Assembly: GCA_002724825.1 (NCBI GenBank)
Contig: PBPU01000084.1
Span: forward strand, 31,228 to 42,888
Direction of reading: 5' to 3'
DNA length: 11,661 bases
Source of the DNA: Acidimicrobiaceae bacterium
GTDB lineage: Bacteria; Actinomycetota; Acidimicrobiia; Acidimicrobiales; UBA8592
Each line of letters begins with the position of its first letter. The first letter of the stretch is position 1. The notes under the pieces are model-generated. The model did no database searches. It was given only the letters and a program-made list of their open reading frames with translations, and was not told the DNA's origin. The position numbers were made by a program, and so were the translations under genes. Shown in pieces: positions 1-6,071 of the stretch.

Positions 1-213
1 AAGGCTCTAGAGCTAGCTCAAAAAGCAGCCAATGGCCCTCCTCGAGCTCTAGCTATGAGCAAAGCCATGTTAAATAAATCATTCGCAAACTCTCTCCAAG
101 ATGCATTGGATCAAGAGGGAACATCGCAGACTGTCAATTTCACCACAAAAGATATATCAGAAGCTATGAAAGCATTTCAAGAGAAACGACCTCCAAGGTT
201 TAGCGGTTGGTAG
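1..213 (+). CDS. Enoyl-CoA hydratase/isomerase family protein, C-terminal fragment
   Basis: The reading frame is open from base 1 and ends at TAG 211-213, giving 70 residues. These match the C-terminal end of the crotonase superfamily: an Ala-rich helix with Gly-Pro-Pro-Arg-Ala, a Met-Ser-Lys-Ala-Met-Leu-Asn helix, a long Leu-Gln-Asp-Ala-Leu-Asp-Gln-Glu-Gly helix, then Thr-Lys-Asp-Ile-Ser-Glu-Ala-Met-Lys-Ala-Phe and the family ending Glu-Lys-Arg-Pro-Pro-Arg-Phe-Ser-Gly. Crotonase-fold enzymes mostly hydrate or isomerise acyl-CoA thioesters, typically in beta-oxidation. The catalytic residues lie in the missing N-terminal part, so the exact reaction cannot be told. The gene is cut by the window edge, not visibly broken. 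Its stop overlaps the start of the following cytochrome gene, so the two are probably cotranscribed. Family assignment is fairly sure; substrate is unknown. Confidence 0.8.
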   Translation, partial: KALELAQKAANGPPRALAMSKAMLNKSFANSLQDALDQEGTSQTVNFTTKDISEAMKAFQEKRPPRFSGW

Positions 214-581
214 AAAAGCATCGTCTCCCTATCGTTGCGCCACTGATCGCCATATTAACTTTGCTAGCTGTGATTTCGTCTGGCTGTGGCTCTTCTGCGC
301 CTCAAATACCCGTTGGTCCTAATGGAGAGAGTGATGCTGAACTTTCGATGGGAAGGGCAGTTTGGACTAAGCACTGTGCCAGCTGTCATGGGAGTTCGGG
401 GCAAGGAGGAAGAGGAAAGACACTCAACGATGGCGAAATTGTAAAAATATACCCACAGGTAGATGGATTGCTAAATGTCATTTCTGTTGGCAAAGGGCAG
501 GGTATGCCAGCTTTTAGTTCCAAGCTCTCTAGCCAAGAAATAGCAGCAGTTTCTAGATACATTCGAGAAATATTAAATTAG
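207..581 (+). CDS. Small exported class I c-type cytochrome (probable lipoprotein)
   Basis: This 124-residue protein begins with a basic N-terminus and a hydrophobic segment (about residues 8-24), followed by Ser-Ser-Gly-Cys at 24-27. That is a plausible but imperfect lipobox, since the -3 position is Ser, so it is probably a lipid-anchored protein outside the membrane. The mature part has one haem c site, Cys57-Ala-Ser-Cys60-His61, and a likely axial methionine, Met100, in Gly-Lys-Gly-Gln-Gly-Met-Pro-Ala-Phe. Both are hallmarks of small class I cytochromes (c551/c553-like) that carry electrons between respiratory complexes. The start is TTG: an in-frame stop at 201-203 rules out anything upstream, and the first ATG would delete the signal sequence. 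AAGG at 195-198 is a suitable ribosome site. It overlaps the preceding crotonase-family stop by 7 bases. The electron partner cannot be inferred from the context. Confidence 0.85.
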   Translation: MVEKHRLPIVAPLIAILTLLAVISSGCGSSAPQIPVGPNGESDAELSMGRAVWTKHCASCHGSSGQGGRGKTLNDGEIVKIYPQVDGLLNVISVGKGQGMPAFSSKLSSQEIAAVSRYIREILN

Positions 582-660
582 GATCGTATTTGCGCCTCTA
601 GGTCCGAAGTACAATCGCCCTGTTGCACACTCCAACGAAGAAAAAAAGTACCCTAGTTAT

Positions 661-1542
661 ATGGCATGGAACACTGAAGCATACCTTTCTTCATTAATTT
701 CTGTCAGTGATGCAACGGCGGCCGTGTACAAGAGAGATATAAACGCCTTCATAAACTGGGGTAGAGAAATAGATGTGTTCGAACCTGAAGACGTTAGCCG
801 TCGACACATCAGGCATTATCTCGCATGGTTACAGGAAAAAAACTATGCTCGCCGAACGATAGCAAGGAAAACATCAGCTCTTCGAAGGTATTTCCGATGG
901 GCACAGCAGAATGGAATAACCTCTACAGACCCATGTATTGAAATTCAGGCGGCCCTCGGAGAGGGAAGGCTTCCAAGAGTTTTAAAGCAACAAGAAATCA
1001 AAGTGCTCCTAGACTCTCCAAGGGCATCAGTTCTCGACCAAGATGGACCACGACGCCTTAGGGACGATGCAGTATTGGAACTACTTTATGGAAGCGGGCT
1101 TCGAGTGAGTGAGTTGTGCGCGCTCACCTTAAAGTCATTTGATTTTGAAAAAAATCTGGTACGCGTTCTTGGCAAAGGGAATAAAGAGCGACTTATCCCT
1201 TTGTCGCAAAAATCAGTCAAGGCGATTAATGCCTGGATATCCGAAGGTAGGTCTGAGTTTTTGACTAACGGAAAGAGTCATGAGTTTCTTTTTGTTAATC
1301 TTCGAGGCAAGCCTCTTACTCCTCGCGATCTAAGGAGGCTCATCGACCGAAGAGCTCTTTCTCCAACGAATCCTCATGCATTGAGGCATACGTACGCTAC
1401 TCACCTTCTCGACGGCGGGGCGGATCTTCGAGAAGTACAAGAACTGCTTGGTCATGCCGACCTTGGTTCAACCCAGATCTACACACATGTAAGTAAAGAA
1501 AGGCTTAAGAGAGTTCATAAAGACACCCACCCCCGAGCGTAG
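661..1542 (+). CDS. xerC: XerC-type tyrosine recombinase
   Basis: At 293 residues this has the normal length for XerC/XerD, which resolve chromosome dimers at dif sites during division. Residues about 1-95 form the SAM-like N-terminal DNA-binding domain; about 105-285 form the catalytic domain. The catalytic set is complete: Arg148 (Gly-Ser-Gly-Leu-Arg-Val-Ser-Glu-Leu), Lys172 (Gly-Lys-Gly-Asn-Lys-Glu-Arg), His239 and Arg242 (His-Ala-Leu-Arg-His-Thr), His265 (Leu-Leu-Gly-His) and the nucleophile Tyr274 (Gln-Ile-Tyr-Thr-His). XerC and XerD are hard to separate by motifs. xerC is preferred because xerC lies a few genes upstream of rpsB in mycobacteria, and no mobile-element genes flank it. ATG 661 is the first ATG in a frame that is open further upstream. 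No good Shine-Dalgarno precedes it, so the start is the least certain part. A phage-type integrase is unlikely given the compact length and setting. Confidence 0.88.
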   Translation: MAWNTEAYLSSLISVSDATAAVYKRDINAFINWGREIDVFEPEDVSRRHIRHYLAWLQEKNYARRTIARKTSALRRYFRWAQQNGITSTDPCIEIQAALGEGRLPRVLKQQEIKVLLDSPRASVLDQDGPRRLRDDAVLELLYGSGLRVSELCALTLKSFDFEKNLVRVLGKGNKERLIPLSQKSVKAINAWISEGRSEFLTNGKSHEFLFVNLRGKPLTPRDLRRLIDRRALSPTNPHALRHTYATHLLDGGADLREVQELLGHADLGSTQIYTHVSKERLKRVHKDTHPRA

Positions 1543-1582
1543 AATCCCCAAGCTTCGCAAATCTAGTTATGACGGAAGTGGG

Positions 1583-1705
1583 AGATGGATTTCTGCTGAT
1601 AGACTTCTCTCTGTTCTGAAATCAGATCAAAAATCCACCTGAAGCTAACCACGGTCGTTTTCGAGCGCAACTTCAGGATTCGTTTAACCGTGGAAGGAGA
1701 AATAA
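1583..1705 (+). promoter_or_regulatory. Candidate structured 5' leader of rpsB with interleaved helices (pseudoknot)
   Basis: Seen in the sequence: TGGATTT 1586-1592 pairs with AAATCCA 1631-1637, and CTGAT 1596-1600 pairs with ATCAG 1621-1625 inside it, giving a long interrupted hairpin. Directly after it, CCTGAAG 1638-1644 is the exact complement of CTTCAGG 1671-1677, and CCACGGT 1649-1655 is the exact complement of ACCGTGG 1687-1693. The order is A1-B1-A2-B2, so forming both helices makes an H-type pseudoknot. The last helix ends at 1693, immediately before the Shine-Dalgarno AAGGAG (1694-1699) of rpsB (ATG 1706). Known: S2 represses translation of its own rpsB-tsf mRNA through a structured leader in E. 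coli. Inferred: this element may do the same job here by blocking ribosome access. Homology to a catalogued leader family was not tested. Confidence 0.6.
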
Positions 1706-2599
1706 ATGTCACCAGTTGTCACCATGACTCAACTTCTAGAAGCAGGGGTCCATTTTGGCCACCAGACGAGACGTTGGAACCCAAAAATGCAGAGATTCAT
1801 TTTTGGTGAGCGTAACGGGATTTATCTACTCGATTTAAATCAAACCCTCGATTGTTTGGCCGCAGCATATACCCAAGTCAGAGACACCGTTGCAAGCGGT
1901 GGATTGGTCCTATTTGTTGGGACTAAGAAACAAACTAGAGATGCTGTTGAGCAGTACGCAGAGCGGTGCTCTCAACCTTATGTAAACCAAAGGTGGCTTG
2001 GTGGCATGCTCACAAATTTTGAAACCATGGCTAAACGCGTTGCGAAAATGAAAGAATACCAGCGGATGAGGGAATCTGGTGAGTTCGATGAGATGCCCAA
2101 GAAAGAAGCACTTATGCTCTCAAGGGAGCTAGCAAAACTCGAGCGCAACCTAGGTGGTATTAGAACCATGCGAAGTAGGCCACAAATCGTTTTTGTGCTC
2201 GACACTAAAAAAGAACACATCGCAGTTACCGAAGCGAATAAGTTAGGTATCCCAGTAATTGCGGTTGTCGATACTAATTGTGACCCCGATGTTATTGATT
2301 ATGTTATTCCAGGGAATGATGACGCTATCAGATCAAGTGAACTCATGTGCCGAGTCATATGTGAAGCTGTAGAAGAAGGCCAATTCATAGCCTCCAAGAA
2401 ACTCAGCAGTGAACCGCCTGCACCAGAAGTCAGTCAAGAGAGAACTGAAGAAGATGAAAAGGCGATAGCTGAGGAGCAAGAGCAGGCAAAAAAAGCTGCT
2501 GCAGAGGCATTCCGTGAAAAGGAAAAAAAGATTGCTGAAGAAATCGCATCCTCACCAGCAGATGTATTATCCGAACAAGAAAACCAAGAAACTAGTTAG
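1706..2599 (+). CDS. rpsB: 30S ribosomal protein S2
   Basis: S2 is a late-assembling protein of the small ribosomal subunit and is needed, with S1, for mRNA binding. Diagnostic blocks are Gly-Val-His-Phe-Gly-His-Gln-Thr-Arg-Arg-Trp-Asn-Pro-Lys-Met (14-28), Val-Asn-Gln-Arg-Trp-Leu-Gly-Gly-Met-Leu-Thr-Asn-Phe (93-105) and Pro-Asp-Val-Ile-Asp-Tyr-Val-Ile-Pro-Gly-Asn-Asp-Asp-Ala (194-207). The N-terminal Val-Val-Thr-Met-x-Gln-Leu-Leu-Glu-Ala-Gly is the actinobacterial form and supports ATG 1706 over the internal Met7. AAGGAG 1694-1699 is a strong ribosome site. The conserved fold ends near residue 230. Residues 233-297 are an extra Glu/Lys/Ala-rich, probably helical or disordered tail, making the protein (297 residues) longer than the usual roughly 230-270. 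tsf follows 10 bases after the stop. A structured leader precedes it. Confidence 0.97.
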   Translation: MSPVVTMTQLLEAGVHFGHQTRRWNPKMQRFIFGERNGIYLLDLNQTLDCLAAAYTQVRDTVASGGLVLFVGTKKQTRDAVEQYAERCSQPYVNQRWLGGMLTNFETMAKRVAKMKEYQRMRESGEFDEMPKKEALMLSRELAKLERNLGGIRTMRSRPQIVFVLDTKKEHIAVTEANKLGIPVIAVVDTNCDPDVIDYVIPGNDDAIRSSELMCRVICEAVEEGQFIASKKLSSEPPAPEVSQERTEEDEKAIAEEQEQAKKAAAEAFREKEKKIAEEIASSPADVLSEQENQETS

Positions 2600-2609
2600 A
2601 GGTACAACG

Positions 2610-3404
2610 ATGGCAGATTTTACGGCGAAAGATGTTCAAAAGCTTAGACAGGCATCTGGTGCAGGAATGATGGATGCGAAAAAAGCTCTCGATGAAGCTT
2701 CAGGAGATTTTGAAGCTGCCCTCCAAGCTTTACGTGAGAAAGGCCTTGCAAAAGCAGATAGTAGGAGCGATCGCGAAAGTTCTGATGGGGCGATTGCAGT
2801 TGCGCGAGGAGAATCAGCTGCGGCAATTGTAGAGCTTAAATCTGAAACAGATTTCTCTGCAAAAGCTGAAGACTTTCTTTCTTTAGCTCAGGAATTAGCA
2901 GATTTGGTTCTTGCTGAAGGAGAGGAAGCAGTATCACAGATTAGTGATGCAATAGATGACTTAAGAATCGCGAAAAAAGAAAATATCCAGCTTGGACTAG
3001 TACGTAAAATCCAAGTTCCAGAAAATGCCCTAGTAGATGTTTATCTACACACCGATCAAGAGGGCAGGGGAATTAACGGGGTGGTAGTCGTTGGTGAAGG
3101 AATTTCAGATGAAGACCTCCATGAAGTCGCACTCCATATTGCATTTGCAAAGCCAACCGCTTTAAGTAGAGAAGAAGTCTCTGAAGAGGAGATAGCAAAA
3201 GAGCGAGAGAGCGCATTGGGGGTAACCAAAGCTGAAGGTAAACCCGAAGCAGCTTGGGAGAAAATAGTAGAGGGTCGAGTTTCTAAATGGCTCAGCGAGC
3301 GTGTTCTTCTTGAACAAGGTATTTTCGGGGAGAAAGAAACCGTAGCGCAGCGCATCGGTAACGGAAAAATAGTGGAGTTTGCACAAGCCTACATTGGAGA
3401 ATAG
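2610..3404 (+). CDS. tsf: Translation elongation factor Ts (EF-Ts)
   Basis: EF-Ts is the cytoplasmic guanine nucleotide exchange factor that recharges EF-Tu. The 264-residue protein has the UBA-like N-terminal domain (about 1-50: Asp-Val-Gln-Lys-Leu-Arg-Gln-Ala-Ser-Gly-Ala-Gly-Met-Met-Asp-Ala-Lys-Lys-Ala-Leu), the family motif Glu-Thr-Asp-Phe-Ser-Ala (79-84), a core region with His-Ile-Ala-Phe-Ala-Lys-Pro-Thr-Ala-Leu (176-185), and a C-terminal Leu-Leu-Glu-Gln-Gly-Ile-Phe (233-239). Length is close to, slightly below, the E. coli protein. The frame is open back to 2514, inside rpsB, but homology begins at Met-Ala-Asp-Phe-Thr and AGAGGT at 2598-2603 sits at the right distance, so ATG 2610 is the start. 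The ribosome site overlaps the rpsB stop. Cotranscription with rpsB is near-universal in bacteria. Confidence 0.97.
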   Translation: MADFTAKDVQKLRQASGAGMMDAKKALDEASGDFEAALQALREKGLAKADSRSDRESSDGAIAVARGESAAAIVELKSETDFSAKAEDFLSLAQELADLVLAEGEEAVSQISDAIDDLRIAKKENIQLGLVRKIQVPENALVDVYLHTDQEGRGINGVVVVGEGISDEDLHEVALHIAFAKPTALSREEVSEEEIAKERESALGVTKAEGKPEAAWEKIVEGRVSKWLSERVLLEQGIFGEKETVAQRIGNGKIVEFAQAYIGE

Positions 3405-3493
3405 TTTCAGATCATCTACTCTTGTCGAGATGCAAATTAAGCTGGCTCATGGTAGCAATGAGGTAGCGGACTCGTAAAGGGCAAAATTTAACT

Positions 3494-4237
3494 GTGCAAA
3501 ATAAGACAACGAACTTACTAAATGGCCAATGGGGCCGAGTAGTGCTGAAAGTATCTGGTGAAGCCTTCGCAGGCGATGAAGGGCACGGCATTGATGGGCA
3601 TGTAGTTCAGGAGATAGCTCGGCAAATTGTTAAAGTCCGGTCCGAATTTAATGTCGAGCTAGCAGTCGTTGTAGGCGGAGGAAACATATGGAGAGGTATG
3701 GTCGGCACTGGGGCTGGAATGGATAGGGCTCAAGCTGACTATATGGGCATGCTAGCTACCGTGATAAATGGGTTAGCACTTCAAGACACTCTGGAGCAAC
3801 TAGGTCAACCTACCAGAGTGCAAACCGCCATACATATGAGTCAGGTCGCTGAACCATATATTCGTCGTCGCGCTATTCGGCATTTGGAGAAAGGGCGAGT
3901 CGTTATCTTTGCAGCAGGAACAGGCAACCCATTCTTCACTACTGATACCACAGCAGCTTTACGAGCAGTAGAAATCGAGGCAGGCGCGCTACTAAAGGGA
4001 ACTCATTCAGGAATTCAGGGAGTCTATGACGATGACCCAAGAACCAATCCAGACGCCGAATTGTTGACCGAGGTAACCTATATCGATGTATTGCAGAGAG
4101 GGTTAAAAGTTATGGATTCAACCGCTATTTCATTGTGTATGGACAATAATTTGCCAATCGTGGTTTTTGGCTTAATGGGAGATGGAAATGTCGGATCCAT
4201 CCTTGCAGGAGAAGCAGTAGGTACTGTTGTTAGATAG
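3494..4237 (+). CDS. pyrH: UMP kinase (uridylate kinase)
   Basis: PyrH phosphorylates UMP to UDP in pyrimidine nucleotide synthesis. It is cytoplasmic, hexameric and of the amino-acid kinase fold. Seen: Val-Val-Leu-Lys-Val-Ser-Gly-Glu-Ala (phosphate-binding Lys19), Val-Val-Val-Gly-Gly-Gly-Asn-Ile-Trp-Arg-Gly (58-68), Met-Asp-Arg-Ala-Gln-Ala-Asp-Tyr-Met-Gly-Met-Leu-Ala-Thr (76-89), Gly-Thr-Gly-Asn-Pro-Phe-Phe-Thr-Thr-Asp-Thr-Thr-Ala-Ala (142-155), Gly-Val-Tyr-Asp-Asp-Asp-Pro (176-182) and Val-Met-Asp-Ser-Thr-Ala (207-212). At 247 residues the length is normal. The start is GTG 3494. AAAGGG at 3476-3481 is a rather distant ribosome site (12-base gap), so the exact start is less sure than the identity. 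An 89-base gap after tsf shows no strong terminator, so readthrough from rpsB-tsf is likely. frr follows after 12 bases. Confidence 0.95.
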   Translation: MQNKTTNLLNGQWGRVVLKVSGEAFAGDEGHGIDGHVVQEIARQIVKVRSEFNVELAVVVGGGNIWRGMVGTGAGMDRAQADYMGMLATVINGLALQDTLEQLGQPTRVQTAIHMSQVAEPYIRRRAIRHLEKGRVVIFAAGTGNPFFTTDTTAALRAVEIEAGALLKGTHSGIQGVYDDDPRTNPDAELLTEVTYIDVLQRGLKVMDSTAISLCMDNNLPIVVFGLMGDGNVGSILAGEAVGTVVR

Positions 4238-4249
4238 GGAAGGAAGACG

Positions 4250-4819
4250 ATGAGCGAAGAGCTGATCGAATTAGTACTGCTAGAAATGAGAGAAAAGATG
4301 GCTAAAGCTGTTACTCGAACTCGGCAAGAATTTTCATCTATTCGAACGGGAAGGCCTAGTCCTGCTTTAGTTGAAAAGATTCCTGTTGATTACTTCGGTA
4401 GTGAAGTCCCCCTTCAGCAGCTAGCAAGTTTCTCTGTCCCTGAGGCACAGCAGCTAGTTATTTCTCCGTTTGATAAAGGTGCCGTAGAAGCAATTGAAAA
4501 GGCCATTCAAATAGCGGATTTAGGTATTAGCCCATCGAACGATGGCTCTGTTCTTCGCCTTTCCTTCCCCCCGCTTACCGAAGAACGAAGAAAACAGCTC
4601 GTAAAGGTAGTTCGGTCATTGGCAGAGGAAGGTCGAGTGACCCTTAGAAATGTGCGAAGATCCTCCAGACAAGACCTAGAGGCTCTAATAAAAGACGGAG
4701 AAGCATCTTCCGATTCTGTAAAGAGAGCGGAAGAATCTGTAGACCAAATTACTAGAGAGCACGAGAATGAAATAAATGCGGCTCTAGAGCAAAAAGAAGA
4801 AGAGCTTTTGGAAGTGTGA
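4250..4819 (+). CDS. frr: Ribosome recycling factor
   Basis: RRF, with EF-G, splits post-termination ribosomes for another round of translation. The 189-residue length is typical (about 185). The first helix of the three-helix bundle carries Ile-Arg-Thr-Gly-Arg-Pro-Ser-Pro-Ala-Leu (31-40). It is followed by the beta-rich small domain, with Val-Asp-Tyr-Phe-Gly-Ser-Glu-Val-Pro-Leu (46-55) and Ile-Ser-Pro-Phe-Asp-Lys (71-76). Domain I then returns with Leu-Thr-Glu-Glu-Arg-Arg-Lys (109-115) and the conserved Leu-Arg-Asn-Val-Arg-Arg (132-137), whose arginine cluster contacts the ribosome. The last helix is highly acidic. AAGGAAG 4240-4246 gives a clear ribosome site 3 bases after the pyrH stop. 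The pyrH-frr pairing is widely conserved. E. coli has uppS between this gene and cdsA; here the two are adjacent. Confidence 0.97.
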   Translation: MSEELIELVLLEMREKMAKAVTRTRQEFSSIRTGRPSPALVEKIPVDYFGSEVPLQQLASFSVPEAQQLVISPFDKGAVEAIEKAIQIADLGISPSNDGSVLRLSFPPLTEERRKQLVKVVRSLAEEGRVTLRNVRRSSRQDLEALIKDGEASSDSVKRAEESVDQITREHENEINAALEQKEEELLEV

Positions 4820-4838
4820 GATTACCTAAAGGAGTGCG

Positions 4839-6005
4839 ATGAATACATCTGATGAAAGAGACAATGAGGAATCAGGCTTGGCAGATCGCCATGGCCTGCC
4901 CCACTGGACTGAAGAAGGAACAGGGGAAGTGCCTCGAGTTCCTTCGGATTCATCTGAGGGTTTAGATACATGGACCTCCTTAAGCTCCGGACCTAAGTGG
5001 GCCGATGACCCCGAAGATTCCACTATCTCTGAAGGCGAATCAAATCTTCAAGCCGCCCCGAAAAGAGTTGATCTCACTATTGGCGGGGATCCGTCTTCCG
5101 AAGACTTCTTTTCCTATGAGCAAAGCAAAACTTTGCCGGAAGTAACTGATTCCATCATTGCTGAAGGGAAAAAATCCAGACGAGGCGCGAGAGGGACTGG
5201 TGATCTCCTCACCCGAATAGCTACTGGGGTTGTTCTGGGTGGTGTAGCTATTCTCTGCCTAGCAATCAGTAAGCTTTTATCACTTTTGCTTATCACTGTT
5301 GTTCTGCTTGCGGCATCAGCGGAGTTCTTTGGAAGCTTACGAAAGGTCGGCTATCAGCCAGCTACCCTTCTCGGGATGGTTAGCGTAGTTGCTATGCCTC
5401 TATCCGTATATTGGAGAGGTGAAGGGGCTATGGGGCTTGTCCTTTTCCTATCAATTGTTGCCGGCGTTTTGTGGTACCTCTTAGGGGTAGGTGGTGCACG
5501 TCCTGTTCCAAATTTAGCAGTGGTTATTTTAGGTATTGTCTACATAGGCGTTCTGGGATCTTTTGGAGTGCTTCTTTTGGACTCCCCTGAAGGGCGAGGG
5601 CTCTTGCTAGCTGGAATCCTTCTTGCCGCTGGTTACGATATCGGTGGATATTTTATTGGGCGAGCGTTAGGACGCTCTCCGCTAACAGAAGTTAGTCCAA
5701 ACAAAACAATCGAAGGGTTGATAGGGGGTGCGATTTCTACGGTGGGTGTTTCTGTCCTCATATCGTTGTTTGATGTCGGGCCTTTTGATGGCACTCCTTT
5801 TGGCTTCAGCGATGCATTGATTGTGGGCATTGTTGTAGCATTCGTTGCACCCATCGGGGATCTAGCGGAATCTCTAATTAAACGAGATCTGAGAATTAAG
5901 GATATGGGTACGATTCTTCCCGGGCATGGCGGGATCTTAGATCGGTGCGATGCGCTGCTATTTGTCCTTCCAACTGTTTATTTTGTGGTGAAAGTTTTGG
6001 CGTAA
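4839..6005 (+). CDS. cdsA: Phosphatidate cytidylyltransferase with hydrophilic N-terminal extension
   Basis: CdsA condenses CTP and phosphatidic acid to CDP-diacylglycerol at the cytoplasmic membrane, the branch point of phospholipid synthesis. Residues about 120-388 form a polytopic membrane domain with around seven or eight hydrophobic segments. It includes Gly-Tyr-Asp-Ile-Gly-Gly-Tyr-Phe-Ile-Gly-Arg (265-275), Ser-Pro-Asn-Lys-Thr-Ile-Glu-Gly (286-293) and the CDP-alcohol cytidylyltransferase signature at 345-371 (Ser345, Lys348, Arg349, Lys354, Asp355, Gly362-His363-Gly364-Gly365, Asp368-Arg369-Cys370-Asp371). Only Cys370 departs from the usual hydrophobic residue. Residues 1-120 are an acidic, Ser-rich, probably disordered extension with His-Trp-Thr-Glu (22-25), Gly-Thr-Gly-Glu-Val-Pro-Arg (27-33) and Gly-Pro-Lys-Trp (51-54), ending in basic Lys-Lys-Ser-Arg-Arg. 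AAAGGAG 4828-4834 fixes ATG 4839. It follows frr by 19 bases. Confidence 0.93.
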   Translation: MNTSDERDNEESGLADRHGLPHWTEEGTGEVPRVPSDSSEGLDTWTSLSSGPKWADDPEDSTISEGESNLQAAPKRVDLTIGGDPSSEDFFSYEQSKTLPEVTDSIIAEGKKSRRGARGTGDLLTRIATGVVLGGVAILCLAISKLLSLLLITVVLLAASAEFFGSLRKVGYQPATLLGMVSVVAMPLSVYWRGEGAMGLVLFLSIVAGVLWYLLGVGGARPVPNLAVVILGIVYIGVLGSFGVLLLDSPEGRGLLLAGILLAAGYDIGGYFIGRALGRSPLTEVSPNKTIEGLIGGAISTVGVSVLISLFDVGPFDGTPFGFSDALIVGIVVAFVAPIGDLAESLIKRDLRIKDMGTILPGHGGILDRCDALLFVLPTVYFVVKVLA

Positions 6006-6071
6006 TCCGTCGGCCGATATCAAAAATCACTAAATAAACATCTATGCTTTTATATGAGGTAGAGATTATCA

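Noticed and set aside
4..13. 10-bp palindrome GCTCTAGAGC, also present at 4782-4791 in frr
   Set aside because: Both copies fall in coding sequence as common Ala-Leu-Glu codons. There is no flanking similarity to suggest a mobile or regulatory element.
623..654. Possible promoter before xerC (TTGCAC and TACCCT)
   Set aside because: The spacing is 20 bases and the -10 match is poor. Without transcript data it is not supportable.
661..1542. XerC as the integrase of a mobile element
   Set aside because: The protein has standard XerC/D length and the neighbours are housekeeping genes. No attachment repeats, tRNA or phage genes are seen, and xerC near rpsB is a normal actinobacterial arrangement.
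2514..2609. Upstream extension of the tsf frame into rpsB
   Set aside because: EF-Ts homology begins at Met-Ala-Asp-Phe-Thr (2610) with its own ribosome site. The upstream part is out-of-frame rpsB coding sequence rich in Lys.
3405..3493. Possible terminator or promoter in the tsf-pyrH gap
   Set aside because: I found no stable GC-rich stem with a T-run and no convincing -35/-10 pair in these 89 bases.
6010..6017. Palindrome TCGGCCGA just after the cdsA stop
   Set aside because: It has no loop, no T-run and no partner site, so neither a terminator nor an operator can be argued.
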